DNA from: Streptomyces sp. S.PNR 29
GTDB taxonomy: Bacteria; Actinomycetota; Actinomycetes; Streptomycetales; Streptomycetaceae
Reading direction: 5' to 3'
Length of the DNA: 64,000 nt
Assembly (NCBI RefSeq): GCF_030386795.1
Contig: NZ_JANUQM010000010.1
Location: forward strand, 62,001-126,000
Every line of letters starts with the position of its first letter. Position 1 is the first letter of the stretch. Of the stretch, positions 53,693-61,542 are shown one piece after another. A program made the position numbers and the translations under genes. The notes under the pieces were generated by a model that worked only from the letters and a program-made list of their open reading frames with translations, had not been told where the DNA came from and did not search any database.

Positions 53693-55213
53693 ATGGCACC
53701 CGAACCACCGCTGCTCAGCATGTCCGGCATCACCAAGTCGTTCCCCGGGGTCCGGGCCCTCGACGGCGTCGACCTCGACGTCCAGGCCGGTGAGGTGCAC
53801 TGCCTGCTCGGCCAGAACGGGGCCGGGAAGTCGACCCTCATCAAGGTCCTGGCCGGCGCCCACCAGCCCGACACGGGCACCATCAGCTGGCGTGGCGAAC
53901 CCGTCACCCTCCGCTCGCCCATCGCCGCCATGCGCCTCGGCATCGCCACCATCCACCAGGAACTGGACCTGGTGCAGCACCTGTCGGTGGCCGACAACGT
54001 CCACCTCGGCCATGAGCCGACCGCCGCCGGTTTCGTCGTACGGAGGAAGGCGGCGAAGGCATCGGCAGCCGCCCTGCTGCGGCGCCTCGGGCACCCGGAG
54101 ATCGACCCGGCCCGACGGGTGGGGGAGTTGCCGGCGGCGCTGCAGCAGATCGTGTCCATGGCGCGGGCGCTCTCCCACGACGTACGGCTCATCGTGATGG
54201 ACGAGCCGTCCGCCGCCCTCGACCCGGACGAGGTCGACAACCTCTTCCGCGTCGTCACCGACCTCACCGCCGACGGAGTCGCCGTCGTCCACATCTCGCA
54301 CCGCCTGGAGGAGATCCGCCGTATCGGCGACCGGGTGACGGTGCTGAAGGACGGGCGCGCGGTCGCGGTCGGGCTGCCCGCGAAGACGACACCGACCCGT
54401 GAGGTGGTCGCGCTGATGACCGGGCGGAACGTGGAGTACGTCTTCCCGCAGCGGCCTGAGCCGAAGGCCGCGACCGGGAAGCCGTTGCTGGAGGTGCGAG
54501 GGCTGGCCCGGGACGGCGAGTTCGAGCCCCTGGACCTCTCGGTGCGTCCGGGAGAGATCGTCGGTCTCGCCGGGCTGGTCGGTTCGGGACGCTCGGAGAT
54601 CCTGGAGACGATCTACGGAGCCCGCAAGCCCACGGCCGGTCAAGTCCTCGTCGCCGGGCGCTCGTTGCGGCCCGGCAGCGTCCGCGCCGCCGTCCGTGCC
54701 GGCCTCGGCCTCGCCCCCGAGGAGCGCAAGGCACAGGCACTGCTGATGCTGGAGTCCGTCACCCGCAACGTGTCGGTCTCCTCCCTGTCCCGCTTCTCCC
54801 GCGGCGGCTGGATCGACCGCCGTGCCGAACTGGGCGCGGCGCGGGCCGCGACCCGCGAGCTGTCGCTGCGCCCCGACAACCCGTCCGTGCCCGTGCGCGC
54901 CCTGTCCGGCGGCAACCAGCAGAAGGCCGTCCTCGCGCGCTGGCTGCTGCGCGGCTGCCGCGTGCTGCTGCTCGACGAACCCACCCGCGGCGTCGACGTC
55001 GGCGCCCGCGCCGAGCTGTACGCGGTCGTCCGCCGACTCGCCGACGAAGGCCTCGCCGTCCTGCTGGTCTCCAGCGAGGTGCCCGAGGTGCTCGGCCTCG
55101 CCGACCGCGTGCTGGTGCTGCGCGAGGGGCGGGTCGTGCACGAGGCGCCCGCCCGTGAGCTCGACGAACACCGCGTACTCGACCTCGTCATGGAAGGAAG
55201 CCCGGCATCATGA
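53693..55213 (+). CDS. Sugar ABC transporter ATPase (RbsA/XylG-type)
   Basis: 506 residues with two fused nucleotide-binding domains. The first has Walker A GQNGAGKSTLIK, Q-loop and LIVMDEPSAALD; its signature motif is GELPAALQQ-like. The second has the degenerate P-loop GLVGSGRSEILE expected in this class, the signature LSGGNQQKAVLARWL and LLLDEPTRGVDVG. Drives import of a monosaccharide by the permease encoded next. Overlaps the permease gene by 4 bp (ATGA). Confidence 0.95.
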   Translation: MAPEPPLLSMSGITKSFPGVRALDGVDLDVQAGEVHCLLGQNGAGKSTLIKVLAGAHQPDTGTISWRGEPVTLRSPIAAMRLGIATIHQELDLVQHLSVADNVHLGHEPTAAGFVVRRKAAKASAAALLRRLGHPEIDPARRVGELPAALQQIVSMARALSHDVRLIVMDEPSAALDPDEVDNLFRVVTDLTADGVAVVHISHRLEEIRRIGDRVTVLKDGRAVAVGLPAKTTPTREVVALMTGRNVEYVFPQRPEPKAATGKPLLEVRGLARDGEFEPLDLSVRPGEIVGLAGLVGSGRSEILETIYGARKPTAGQVLVAGRSLRPGSVRAAVRAGLGLAPEERKAQALLMLESVTRNVSVSSLSRFSRGGWIDRRAELGAARAATRELSLRPDNPSVPVRALSGGNQQKAVLARWLLRGCRVLLLDEPTRGVDVGARAELYAVVRRLADEGLAVLLVSSEVPEVLGLADRVLVLREGRVVHEAPARELDEHRVLDLVMEGSPAS

Positions 55214-56229
55214 CGCAGCCCGTCTCCCCGCCCCGGGACAGCGCCGACCAGGTGCCGCAGCCCGGCCCGCCCCCCGCATGGCGTGCCCTCCTCGGCCGCG
55301 CGGACGTCCGCACCCTCTCCCTGCTCGGCGTCCTCGCCGGACTGATCCTCATCGGCGGGATCACCAAGCCGGACGAGTTCCTGGACACCCGCAACCTCCA
55401 GCTCGTCCTCACCCAGGCCTCCGTGATCGGCGTCGTCACCGTCGGCATGACCTTCGTCATCACCTCCGGCGGCATCGACCTCTCCGTCGGCGCGATCGTC
55501 GCCCTCGCCTCGGTGTGGGCGACCACGGTCGCCACCCAGGAGTACGGCTTCGGCGGCATCCTCTTCGCCTCGGTCGCCGTCGGGGTGGGCTGCGGACTGG
55601 TCAACGGCCTGCTCATCGCGTACGGCGGGGTGGTCCCGTTCATCGCCACCCTCGCCATGCTGGCCTCGGCACGCGGGCTCGCGCTGCAGATCACCGACGG
55701 CAGGACGCAGATCGTCACGGTGACCTCCGTCCTGGACCTCGGTGAGCGTGACGCGTACGTGCTCGGTGTTCCTCCGCTGGTCCTGGTCTTCGCCGTCGTC
55801 ACGGTCATCGGCGGGCTGATGCTCAACCGCACCACCTTCGGGCGCCGCACCGTCGCCGTCGGCGGCAACGCGGAGGCGGCCCGGCTGGCCGGTATCGACG
55901 TCCGCCGCCAGCGGCTGTACCTCTACCTGCTGTCCGGTCTGTGCTGCGGCGTCGCCGCCTTCCTGCTGATCGTCCTGTCCGGCTCCGGTCAGAACACCAA
56001 CGGCAACCTGTACGAGCTCGACGCCATCGCGGCCGTGATCATCGGCGGCACGCTCCTCACCGGAGGCCGCGGCACCATCACCGGCTCCGTGCTCGGCGTC
56101 CTGATCTTCACCACGATCACCGACATCTTCGCCCTGAACAACCTGCAGAGCGACGTCCAGCAGATCGCCAAGGGCGCGATCATCGTCGCCGCCGTGCTGG
56201 TCCAGCGCCGTACCGCGAGCACGACCTGA
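55210..56229 (+). CDS. Sugar ABC transporter permease (RbsC/XylH-type)
   Basis: 339 residues, about nine to ten membrane helices. Conserved permease features are GMTFVITSGGIDLSVGAIVALA near the middle and RRTVAVGGNAEAARLAGIDV as the cytoplasmic coupling loop, then AVIIGGTLLTGGRGTITGSV. Second gene of the importer operon, start overlapping the ATPase stop. Confidence 0.95.
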   Translation: MTQPVSPPRDSADQVPQPGPPPAWRALLGRADVRTLSLLGVLAGLILIGGITKPDEFLDTRNLQLVLTQASVIGVVTVGMTFVITSGGIDLSVGAIVALASVWATTVATQEYGFGGILFASVAVGVGCGLVNGLLIAYGGVVPFIATLAMLASARGLALQITDGRTQIVTVTSVLDLGERDAYVLGVPPLVLVFAVVTVIGGLMLNRTTFGRRTVAVGGNAEAARLAGIDVRRQRLYLYLLSGLCCGVAAFLLIVLSGSGQNTNGNLYELDAIAAVIIGGTLLTGGRGTITGSVLGVLIFTTITDIFALNNLQSDVQQIAKGAIIVAAVLVQRRTASTT

Positions 56230-56246
56230 GGAAAGGGTTCACCGCC

Positions 56247-57296
56247 ATGACAGAGCTCACCAGTCGCAGAGGACTGCTCTTCGGGACCGCCGCCGTCTCC
56301 GCCGGTGCGCTCCTCGCAGGGTGCACGAGCAACGAACCCAAGGACTCCGGCAACGATGAGCCGGCCGGCAGCAGCCGGCCCGCCGCCGACGACCGGTCCG
56401 GCAAGCAGGTCACCATCGGCTTCGCCGGTCCGCAGGCGGACCACGGCTGGCTCAACGCCATCAACGACAACGCCAAGAGCCGCGCCGAGAAGTACTCGGA
56501 CGTCACCCTGGAGATCACCGAGGGCTCCAACGACACCGCCCAGCAGATCGGGCAGATCGAGACCCTCATCAACAAGAAGGTCGACGTGCTGGTGGTGCTG
56601 CCCGCCGACGGCAAGGCGCTCACCCAGGTCGGCCTGAAGGCCATGCGCGCGGGCATCCCCGTCGTCAACCTCGACCGGATCTTCAACACCCCGCAGGCCT
56701 ACCGCTGCTGGATCGGCGGCGACAACTACGGCATGGGCCTCAACGCCGGGCACTACATCGGCGAGAAGCTCAAGGGCAAGGCGAACGCCCGCGTCATCGA
56801 ACTGGCGGGACTGGACAACCTGGAGCTGACCAGGCAGCGCACCCAGGGCTTCGACGACGCCCTGAAGAACTACCCCAACATCAAGAAGGTCGCCCGCCAG
56901 GCCGCCGACTTCACCGTCGAGTCCGGGCAGGCCAAAATGGCCCAACTGCTCCAGGCACAGTCGACGTTCGACGCCCTGTGGAACCACGACGACGACCAGG
57001 GCGTGGGCGCGCTGCGCGCCATCGAGCAGGCCGGGCGCGACGACTTCCTGATGGTCGGCGGTGCGGGCGCCCTCTCCGCCTTCCAGGCCATCAAGCAGGA
57101 CGACGGCGTGCTGAAGGCGACCGTTCTGTACCCGCCGACCATGGCCGCCTCCGCGATCGACCTCGCCCGCGCCCTCGGCCAGGGCAAGGGCGTCGGCGGC
57201 CTCGCCGAGTACGAGATCCCGGCGTCGCTCACGCTCTACTCGGCCGTCGTCGACAGGACCAACGTCGACCAGTACCTGCCCACCGGCTTCAAGTGA
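56247..57296 (+). CDS. Sugar-binding lipoprotein of the ABC importer
   Basis: 349 residues, GAGGAAAGGG before the ATG. A twin-arginine-like SRRGLLFG and the lipobox LLAGC (Cys ~28) show export and lipid anchoring, probably by the Tat route. The mature part is a periplasmic-binding-protein type 1 fold of the ribose/xylose-binding class: VTIGFAGPQADHGWLNAIND, VLVVLPADGKALTQVG, GIPVVNLDRIF, ALWNHDDDQGVGAL. The substrate could be a pentose, hexose or cyclitol; the enzymes encoded next suggest something that is oxidised and isomerised rather than phosphorylated first. Confidence 0.94.
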   Translation: MTELTSRRGLLFGTAAVSAGALLAGCTSNEPKDSGNDEPAGSSRPAADDRSGKQVTIGFAGPQADHGWLNAINDNAKSRAEKYSDVTLEITEGSNDTAQQIGQIETLINKKVDVLVVLPADGKALTQVGLKAMRAGIPVVNLDRIFNTPQAYRCWIGGDNYGMGLNAGHYIGEKLKGKANARVIELAGLDNLELTRQRTQGFDDALKNYPNIKKVARQAADFTVESGQAKMAQLLQAQSTFDALWNHDDDQGVGALRAIEQAGRDDFLMVGGAGALSAFQAIKQDDGVLKATVLYPPTMAASAIDLARALGQGKGVGGLAEYEIPASLTLYSAVVDRTNVDQYLPTGFK

Positions 57297-57371
57297 CATG
57301 TGCCCGGGCTTCCAGTGACCTGTTCCGCCCGCACTCCCACACCCCCGACGAGGACGAGGAGGACACTCCGC

Positions 57372-58583
57372 ATGGCACAGCCGCAGCAGCAGTCGGAAGG
57401 GACCGGGGCAGGCAAGCCACCCCTGCGCGTCGGCATGGTCGGCTATGCCTTCATGGGCGCCGCCCACTCCCAGGGCTGGCGCACCGCGGGCCGCGTCTTC
57501 GACCTGCCGCTCAGCCCGGTGCTGGCCGCGATCTGCGGCCGGGACGCCGACGCCGTACGCTCGGCGGCGGACCGGCACGGCTGGGCGGCGGCCGAGACCG
57601 ACTGGCGTGCCCTGGTCGAACGCGACGACATCGACCTCGTCGACATCTGCACCCCTGGCGACAGTCACGCCGAGATCGCGCTGGCCGCGCTGGCCGCGGG
57701 CAAGCACGTCCTGTGCGAGAAGCCCCTCGCGAACACCGTCGCGGAAGCCGAGGCGATGGCCCGCGCCGCTGAGACGGCACAGCAAAACGGCCGGTTGGCG
57801 ATGGTCGGCTTCAACTACCGCCGGGTGCCCGCCGCCGCGCTGGCCCGGCGGATGGTGGCCGAGGGCCGCCTCGGGGTGCTGCGGCATGTGCGGGTGACGT
57901 ACCTCCAGGACTGGCTCGTCGACCCGTCGTTCCCGCTGACCTGGCGGCTGCGCAAGGAGCAGGCCGGCTCCGGCTCCCTCGGCGACCTGGGCGCGCACAT
58001 CGTCGACCTCGCGCAGTACCTGACGGGAGAGCACCTGGCGGGCGTCTCGGCGCTCACGGAGACCTTCGTACGGGAGCGGCCCCTGCCCGGCGGTGTCGTG
58101 CAGGGCCTGTCCGCCGCCCCGGCCGACGGCACCGGGCAGGTCACCGTCGACGACGCCGCCCTGTTCACCGGCCGCTTCCCCTCCGGTGCCCTCGCCTCCT
58201 TCGAGGCCACCCGTTACGCCACCGGCCGCAAGAACGCCCTGCGCATCGAGCTCAACGGTGAGCGCGGCTCCCTCGCCTTCGACCTGGAGCGCCTCAACGA
58301 GCTGTCGTACCACGACGGTACCGAGCCGGGGGCGCACGCCGGTTTCCGCCGCATCCTCGTCACCGAACCCGACCACCCCTACCTGGACGCCTGGTGGCCG
58401 CCGGGTCATGGCCTCGGCTACGAGCACACCTTCGTCCATCAGGCCCGCGACCTGGTCCACGCCGTCGCCGAGGGCCGCCGGCCCGAACCCTCCTTCGCCG
58501 ACGGGCTGCAGGTGCAGCGCGTGCTGGCGGCGGTGGAGGAGAGCGCCGGGAAGAACTCCGTCTACACCCCCATAGCCGCCTGA
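57372..58583 (+). CDS. Gfo/Idh/MocA-family oxidoreductase
   Basis: 403 residues, GAGGAGG before the ATG. NAD-binding GMVGYAFMGAAHSQGWR, the DICTPGDSH and HVLCEKPLANTVAEAEAM motifs with the catalytic Lys, and a C-terminal domain with GSLGDLGAHIVDLAQYL. Enzymes of this family oxidise sugars or cyclitols at a hydroxyl group. Position directly behind the importer implies it acts on the imported compound. 76 bp after the binding-protein gene, 15 bp before the isomerase. Confidence 0.94.
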   Translation: MAQPQQQSEGTGAGKPPLRVGMVGYAFMGAAHSQGWRTAGRVFDLPLSPVLAAICGRDADAVRSAADRHGWAAAETDWRALVERDDIDLVDICTPGDSHAEIALAALAAGKHVLCEKPLANTVAEAEAMARAAETAQQNGRLAMVGFNYRRVPAAALARRMVAEGRLGVLRHVRVTYLQDWLVDPSFPLTWRLRKEQAGSGSLGDLGAHIVDLAQYLTGEHLAGVSALTETFVRERPLPGGVVQGLSAAPADGTGQVTVDDAALFTGRFPSGALASFEATRYATGRKNALRIELNGERGSLAFDLERLNELSYHDGTEPGAHAGFRRILVTEPDHPYLDAWWPPGHGLGYEHTFVHQARDLVHAVAEGRRPEPSFADGLQVQRVLAAVEESAGKNSVYTPIAA

Positions 58584-58598
58584 GGAGGCGCACACGGC

Positions 58599-59597
58599 AT
58601 GCCGCGCAGGTTCACGCTCTTCACCGGACAGTGGGCGGACCTCCCCCTGGAGGAGGTCTGCCGCCTCGCCCGCGACTTCGGTTACGACGGTCTCGAACTG
58701 GCCTGCTGGGGCGACCACTTCGAGGTCGACAAGGCCCTGAGTGACGCCTCCTACGTGCGGTCGAGGCATCAGCTCCTCGAAAAGTACGGCCTGAAGTGCT
58801 GGGCCATCTCCAACCACCTGGTGGGCCAGGCCGTCTGCGACGCCATCATCGACGAACGCCACCAGGCCATCCTGCCCGCCCGCATCTGGGGCGACGGCGA
58901 GGCGGAAGGCGTACGGCAGCGCGCCGCCACCGAAATCAAGGACACCGCGCGCGCCGCGGCCGCCTTCGGCGTGGACACCGTCATCGGGTTCACCGGCTCC
59001 GCCATCTGGCACCTGGTCGCCATGTTCTCGCCCGCACCCGAGTCGATGATCGAGCGGGGCTACGCGGACTTCGCCGAGCGCTGGAACCCGATCCTGGACG
59101 TCTTCGACGCGGAGGGCGTGCGGTTCGCGCACGAGGTGCACCCGAGCGAGATCGCCTACGACTACTGGACCACTCAGCGGGCCCTGGAGGCCGTCGGCCA
59201 CCGCCCCGCCTTCGGCCTCAACTTCGACCCGTCGCACTTCGTGTGGCAGGACCTCGACCCGGTCGGCTTCCTGTGGGACTTCCGCGACCGGATCTACCAC
59301 GTCGACTGCAAGGAGGCCCGCAGGCGCCTCGACGGCCGCAACGGCCGCCTGGGCTCGCACCTGCCGTGGGGTGACCCGCGCCGCGGCTGGGACTTCGTGT
59401 CGGCCGGCCACGGTGACGTCCCCTGGGAGGACGTCTTCCGGATGCTGCGCTCCATCGACTACCAGGGCCCCATCTCCGTCGAGTGGGAGGACGCCGGTAT
59501 GGACCGGCTCCAGGGCGCGCCAGAGGCTCTGGGCCGCCTCAAGGCGTACGACTTCGAACCGCCGTCGGCCTCCTTCGACGCGGCGTTCGGCAACTGA
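58599..59597 (+). CDS. Sugar phosphate isomerase/epimerase-like TIM barrel
   Basis: 332 residues of the AP-endonuclease-2-type xylose-isomerase-like TIM barrel. Metal ligands are suggested by the Glu in FAHEVHPSEIAYD, Asp/His in NFDPSHFVWQ, His in YHVDCKEARR and Glu in SVEWEDAGMD. Members include IolE/IolH-type dehydratases, hydroxypyruvate isomerase and 3-keto-sugar isomerases. Together with the upstream Gfo/Idh/MocA enzyme this forms a familiar oxidise-then-isomerise pair for cyclitols or 3-keto-glycosides. Last gene of the operon. Confidence 0.92.
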   Translation: MPRRFTLFTGQWADLPLEEVCRLARDFGYDGLELACWGDHFEVDKALSDASYVRSRHQLLEKYGLKCWAISNHLVGQAVCDAIIDERHQAILPARIWGDGEAEGVRQRAATEIKDTARAAAAFGVDTVIGFTGSAIWHLVAMFSPAPESMIERGYADFAERWNPILDVFDAEGVRFAHEVHPSEIAYDYWTTQRALEAVGHRPAFGLNFDPSHFVWQDLDPVGFLWDFRDRIYHVDCKEARRRLDGRNGRLGSHLPWGDPRRGWDFVSAGHGDVPWEDVFRMLRSIDYQGPISVEWEDAGMDRLQGAPEALGRLKAYDFEPPSASFDAAFGN

Positions 59598-59744
59598 GCC
59601 GGTTCGAGGGCTCGTCGAGCCCTGCAGCGACGCTCCGGGACGACGGCCCGTCCGGCGGCACCCTGAGGACGCCAGAAGGCCCCACTGTGTTGCGACGACC
59701 CCTGGGATTCGCCCACCGGGGAGGGCCTCCTGGCGTGCGGCCCG

Positions 59745-60020
59745 GTCAGCGTCGTAACCCCAGGCGGCGACCACCATGGAGCCCAGTCCGCCGCCGAAGC
59801 CGGAGAGGAACGCGAAGAACAGGAACAGCCACTCGCTCCTGAGGTCACCGGCCCAGATCACGCCGAACTGGGCGAGCCCCAGGACGACGATGACGAACAC
59901 CAGGGTGGGTTTGCGGCCCCACCGGTCGGACAGCCAGCCGACCGCGCCGCGGCCGATGCCGTTGATGACCGCCATGACGCCCATCGACGACGCCGCCACC
60001 AGAGGGCCGAACCCGACGTC
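59745..60020 (-). pseudogene. Remnant of an OFA-type MFS transporter
   Basis: About 90 codons (DVGFGPLVAASSMGVMAVING to SGFGGGLGSMVVAAWGYDA) align with the region of TM7-TM10 of the intact neighbour: GRGAVGWLSDRWGRKPTL against GRGVIGWLSDRYGRKQCL, VVLGLAQFGVIW against VVLGLAQYGILF, SGFGGGLGSM against SGFGGGAIFP. A stop codon lies directly before it and both ends of the protein are missing. It sits 12 bp beyond the intact gene, so it is the relic of a second, tandem transporter gene. Confidence 0.8.
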
Positions 60021-60031
60021 CTACCGTCATG

Positions 60032-61420
60032 TCACGCCATCTCCTCGCCGAGCGGTTGCGGGTTCGGAACGATGCGCTTGGCCTTGGGACGCCCGGGCGG
60101 GTGCAGGAACAGGGCCACGAAGCCCGCGAACAGGGAGATCGAGCCCGCCAGGACGAACGCGCCGGCGTAGTCCCAGGCCCCTACCACCACGGCTCCCATA
60201 CCGGAGCCCAGCAGACCGGAGACCAGCTTGGACGAGTACACCAGGCCGTAGTTGGAAGCGTTGTTGTTCTCACCGAAGTAGTCGGCGGTCATCGCGGCGA
60301 ACATCGGGAAGATGGCGCCGCCGCCGAAACCGGAGATCGACGAGAACAGCAGGAACAACGGCAGATTGCCGATGTTCCCGGAGAAGAGAATGCCGTACTG
60401 CGCCAGTCCGAGGACGACGCAGACGAAGATCAGGCACTGCTTGCGGCCGTATCGGTCGGACAGCCAGCCGATGACCCCGCGGCCCGTACCGTTCACGATG
60501 GCCTTCAGGGACATGGCGGTCGCCACGATGCCGCCCGCGAAGCCCGCCTCGTCACCGAAGGGCACCTGGAAGGCGATACCGAAGATGTTCACGCCCGAGG
60601 TGCACAGCAGACAGAACCACATGAGAGCCACGCGGCCGGTCCGCCACGCCTCCATGGGGGTGTACTGGTGCACGGCAGGCGGGTTCTTCTCCAGTGCGCG
60701 CCGGGCACGTGCGTCGTCGGGCTTCTTCAGCGGGTCGATGTCGGCCGGCCACCAGTTCTTCGGCGGGTCACGGAAGAAATAGCCCGCCACCGCCACGGTC
60801 GCGGCCAGGAAGACGCCCACCGAGACCAGCACCCAGCGGAAGTTGGTGAGGTCCATGTAGCCGGTGAAGAGGAAGACGAACGGTACGGAGCCGTAGGCGA
60901 AACCGCCGTTCACGAACCCCGTCTTGCCTCCCTTGCGCTCCGGATACCACTTGGCGACCATGTTCACGCACGTCGCGTAGACCATGCCCGCGCCCATGCC
61001 GCTGAACATGCCGAAGCCGACGTACGCGACGATCACGTGCGGTGCGAACGCCAGCGAGAGATACCCCAGCAGCGTGCCGAGCGCGCCGAGCATCATCGCC
61101 CAGCGGGCGGGAAGTCTGCCGCTCTCCCGGAGCTTGCCGGCGGGGAAGGCCACCGCCGCCTGGAAGAAGACCCAGACGCCCAGCATCCAGAAGATGTGCG
61201 CACTGCTCCAGTGGTGCGCCGTGTGCAGAGTGTCCTCGGCGGACGCGAACGCGTACTCGGCCGAGCTGATGCCCATCATGCCGACCCACGGCAGGATGAC
61301 CATCCATTTGCGTTTGCGGCCCATGATGTCGATGTCGGTCTCACCGAGACGGTAGACGCGTCCGTTGGCGTCGGTCACCTCACGGTAGGAAACCGAGGTC
61401 GGTAGATCGGTCGTTGTCAT
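60032..61420 (-). CDS. OFA-family MFS transporter (oxalate/formate antiporter type)
   Basis: 462 residues, twelve membrane helices. The N-terminal ~35 residues are hydrophilic (SVSYREVTDANGRVYRLGET), then DIMGRKRKWMVILPWVGMM, SSAEYAFASAEDT and MVAKWYPERKGGKTGFVNG, the OFA pattern. It is more similar to the adjacent remnant than to the transporter at 48301. Upstream on the same strand are an ADP-forming acyl-CoA synthetase and a CoA-transferase gene, so oxalate or a related acid is the likely cargo. No tiny partner gene is seen behind it; the remnant occupies that place. Confidence 0.92.
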   Translation of the reverse strand: MTTTDLPTSVSYREVTDANGRVYRLGETDIDIMGRKRKWMVILPWVGMMGISSAEYAFASAEDTLHTAHHWSSAHIFWMLGVWVFFQAAVAFPAGKLRESGRLPARWAMMLGALGTLLGYLSLAFAPHVIVAYVGFGMFSGMGAGMVYATCVNMVAKWYPERKGGKTGFVNGGFAYGSVPFVFLFTGYMDLTNFRWVLVSVGVFLAATVAVAGYFFRDPPKNWWPADIDPLKKPDDARARRALEKNPPAVHQYTPMEAWRTGRVALMWFCLLCTSGVNIFGIAFQVPFGDEAGFAGGIVATAMSLKAIVNGTGRGVIGWLSDRYGRKQCLIFVCVVLGLAQYGILFSGNIGNLPLFLLFSSISGFGGGAIFPMFAAMTADYFGENNNASNYGLVYSSKLVSGLLGSGMGAVVVGAWDYAGAFVLAGSISLFAGFVALFLHPPGRPKAKRIVPNPQPLGEEMA

Positions 61421-61501
61421 GACCTGTTGCACCCCTTGCGTCGAAAGTTCTGGCCAGCGCCCCCTGTCCAATGCCTTTCGTGCGCGCTCGGGTCCTGGGG
61501 C

Positions 61502-61524
61502 CGGCCGACGCGCACCGTCGGCCG
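61502..61524 (-). terminator. Hairpin between acyl-CoA synthetase and transporter genes
   Basis: CGGCCGACG (61502-61510) pairs with CGTCGGCCG (61516-61524). It lies in the 122-bp gap of two same-strand genes, so it may only partly stop transcription. Confidence 0.5.
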
Positions 61525-61542
61525 ACCCCGTCGTCACTCACC

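Noticed and set aside
55989..59999. A 1336-codon minus-strand frame across the sugar operon
   Set aside because: Only its first ~90 codons (the transporter relic) make sense; the rest is antisense to convincing genes.
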